Shown here: positions 5,269 to 5,752 of the stretch, one piece after another
How positions within the stretch are numbered: position 1 is the first letter of the stretch
How the letters are laid out: the number at the start of each line of letters is the position of its first letter
Made by a program: the position numbers and the translations under genes
The notes under the pieces: generated by a model
The model's input: the letters and a program-made list of their open reading frames with translations, nothing else
Databases searched by the model: none
Told to the model about the DNA's origin: nothing
From: an uncultured Collinsella sp.
GTDB lineage: Bacteria; Actinomycetota; Coriobacteriia; Coriobacteriales; Coriobacteriaceae
Reading direction: 5' to 3'
Assembly (NCBI GenBank): GCA_900764025.1
Contig: CAAFMM010000113.1
Location: 1 to 5,752 of the forward strand
Length of the DNA: 5,752 nucleotides

Positions 5269-5752
5269 CTAGCCGCGGACCTCGCCGTTTACGCCCTTGC
5301 ACACCTTGGTGACGATCTTCTGGTGCGCCTTCTCGACCTCTTCGCTGGTCAGCGTATGGTCGTCGGAGCGATACGTAAGCGCAAAGGCCATGGACTTCTT
5401 GCCCGCTCCGATGCGAATGGGATCGCGGTAGACGTCGAACAGGCGCACGCCCTCGAGCAGCTTGCCGCCGGCGCTGGTAATGCGGCGCTCAAGATCCTCG
5501 CAGGTCACAGTGTTGTCGACCACGATAGCAAGGTCGTGCTCAACGGCCGGGTACTGCGAGAACTCGCGGTAGTTCTCCTGATTGCGGGCGCCCTTAATCA
5601 GCTTGTCCAGGTCGAGCTCAAAGGCAACGACGACCTCGTCGATGCCCATCGCCTCGCGCGCCTCGGGGTGAATCTCGCCGACCCAGCCCAGCACAGTGCC
5701 GCCGGACAGAACCTCGGCAGCACGACCCGGCTGCAGGAAGGCATAGCCCTCG
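5269..5752 (-). CDS. pheT: Phenylalanyl-tRNA synthetase beta subunit, C-terminal part (partial)
   Basis: The last 160 residues of the beta chain of phenylalanine-tRNA ligase, the alpha2-beta2 enzyme that charges tRNA-Phe in the cytoplasm. The frame is open to the window edge, so the 5' end lies outside. The visible start reads GYAFLQPGRAAEVLSGG, followed by LGWVGEIHPEA, the usual end of the catalytic-like core, which in relatives reads close to HPGRSAEV...GWLGEIHP. The final roughly 95 residues are the ferredoxin-fold anticodon-binding (FDX-ACB) domain: FSQYPAVEHDLAIVVD, then LFDVYRD, AFALTYRSDDHTLTSEEV and the terminal GEVRG. GTG at 5694-5692 is an internal valine, not a start. The TAG stop is followed by about 107 bases before a clear terminator. 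In most bacteria pheT follows pheS, which would lie to the right of the window. Confidence 0.96.
   Translation of the reverse strand, partial: EGYAFLQPGRAAEVLSGGTVLGWVGEIHPEAREAMGIDEVVVAFELDLDKLIKGARNQENYREFSQYPAVEHDLAIVVDNTVTCEDLERRITSAGGKLLEGVRLFDVYRDPIRIGAGKKSMAFALTYRSDDHTLTSEEVEKAHQKIVTKVCKGVNGEVRG

Overview
The window looks like a GC-rich actinobacterial chromosome, most likely a gut Coriobacteriia such as Collinsella. This rests on the base composition, the style of the proteins and the Gram-positive ribosome binding sites; it is an inference from memory, not from a search. No rRNA, tRNA, CRISPR array or intact mobile element is visible.

Layout: bases 1-309 hold no convincing gene. They contain a striking concentric inverted repeat: perfect 21-bp arms at 134-154 and 243-263, with perfect 9-bp inner arms at 168-176 and 221-229, all sharing one centre. 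Next is a plus-strand gene (310-1383) for an uncharacterised protein with a likely DUF559/Vsr-like PD-(D/E)XK nuclease-type C-terminal half. It converges on a minus-strand gene (2240 to 1380) for a protein resembling the zinc-dependent phospholipase C family, and the two genes share a CTAG as both stop codons. Then come three minus-strand genes in transcription order cbiM (5023 to 3938, with a fused CbiN/PDGLE-like C-terminus), cbiQ (3960 to 3124) and cbiO (3079 to 2309). Together they encode a complete group I ECF-type transition-metal uptake system. At the right edge is the 3' end of pheT (minus strand, runs off the window).

The 245 bases between pheT and cbiM carry a compact control region. 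An intrinsic terminator for pheT has the -35 box of the probable cbiM promoter in its loop. An extended -10 box follows its T-tract, and immediately downstream lies a perfect GTGTTAC-N14-GTAACAC palindrome. That palindrome matches the NikR operator described in other bacteria, so the transporter is more likely a nickel importer repressed by nickel-loaded NikR than a cobalt importer of the B12 pathway. The protein agrees but does not decide the metal: CbiM has the N-terminal Met-His pair and His67 expected of the metal site.

The genes work together as follows: CbiM (substrate binding and translocation, with its CbiN-like helper fused on), CbiQ (transmembrane coupling protein) and CbiO (ATPase) form one membrane complex. 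The phospholipase C-like gene lies 68 bases downstream on the same strand and may be read through from the operon, but nothing links its function to metal uptake.
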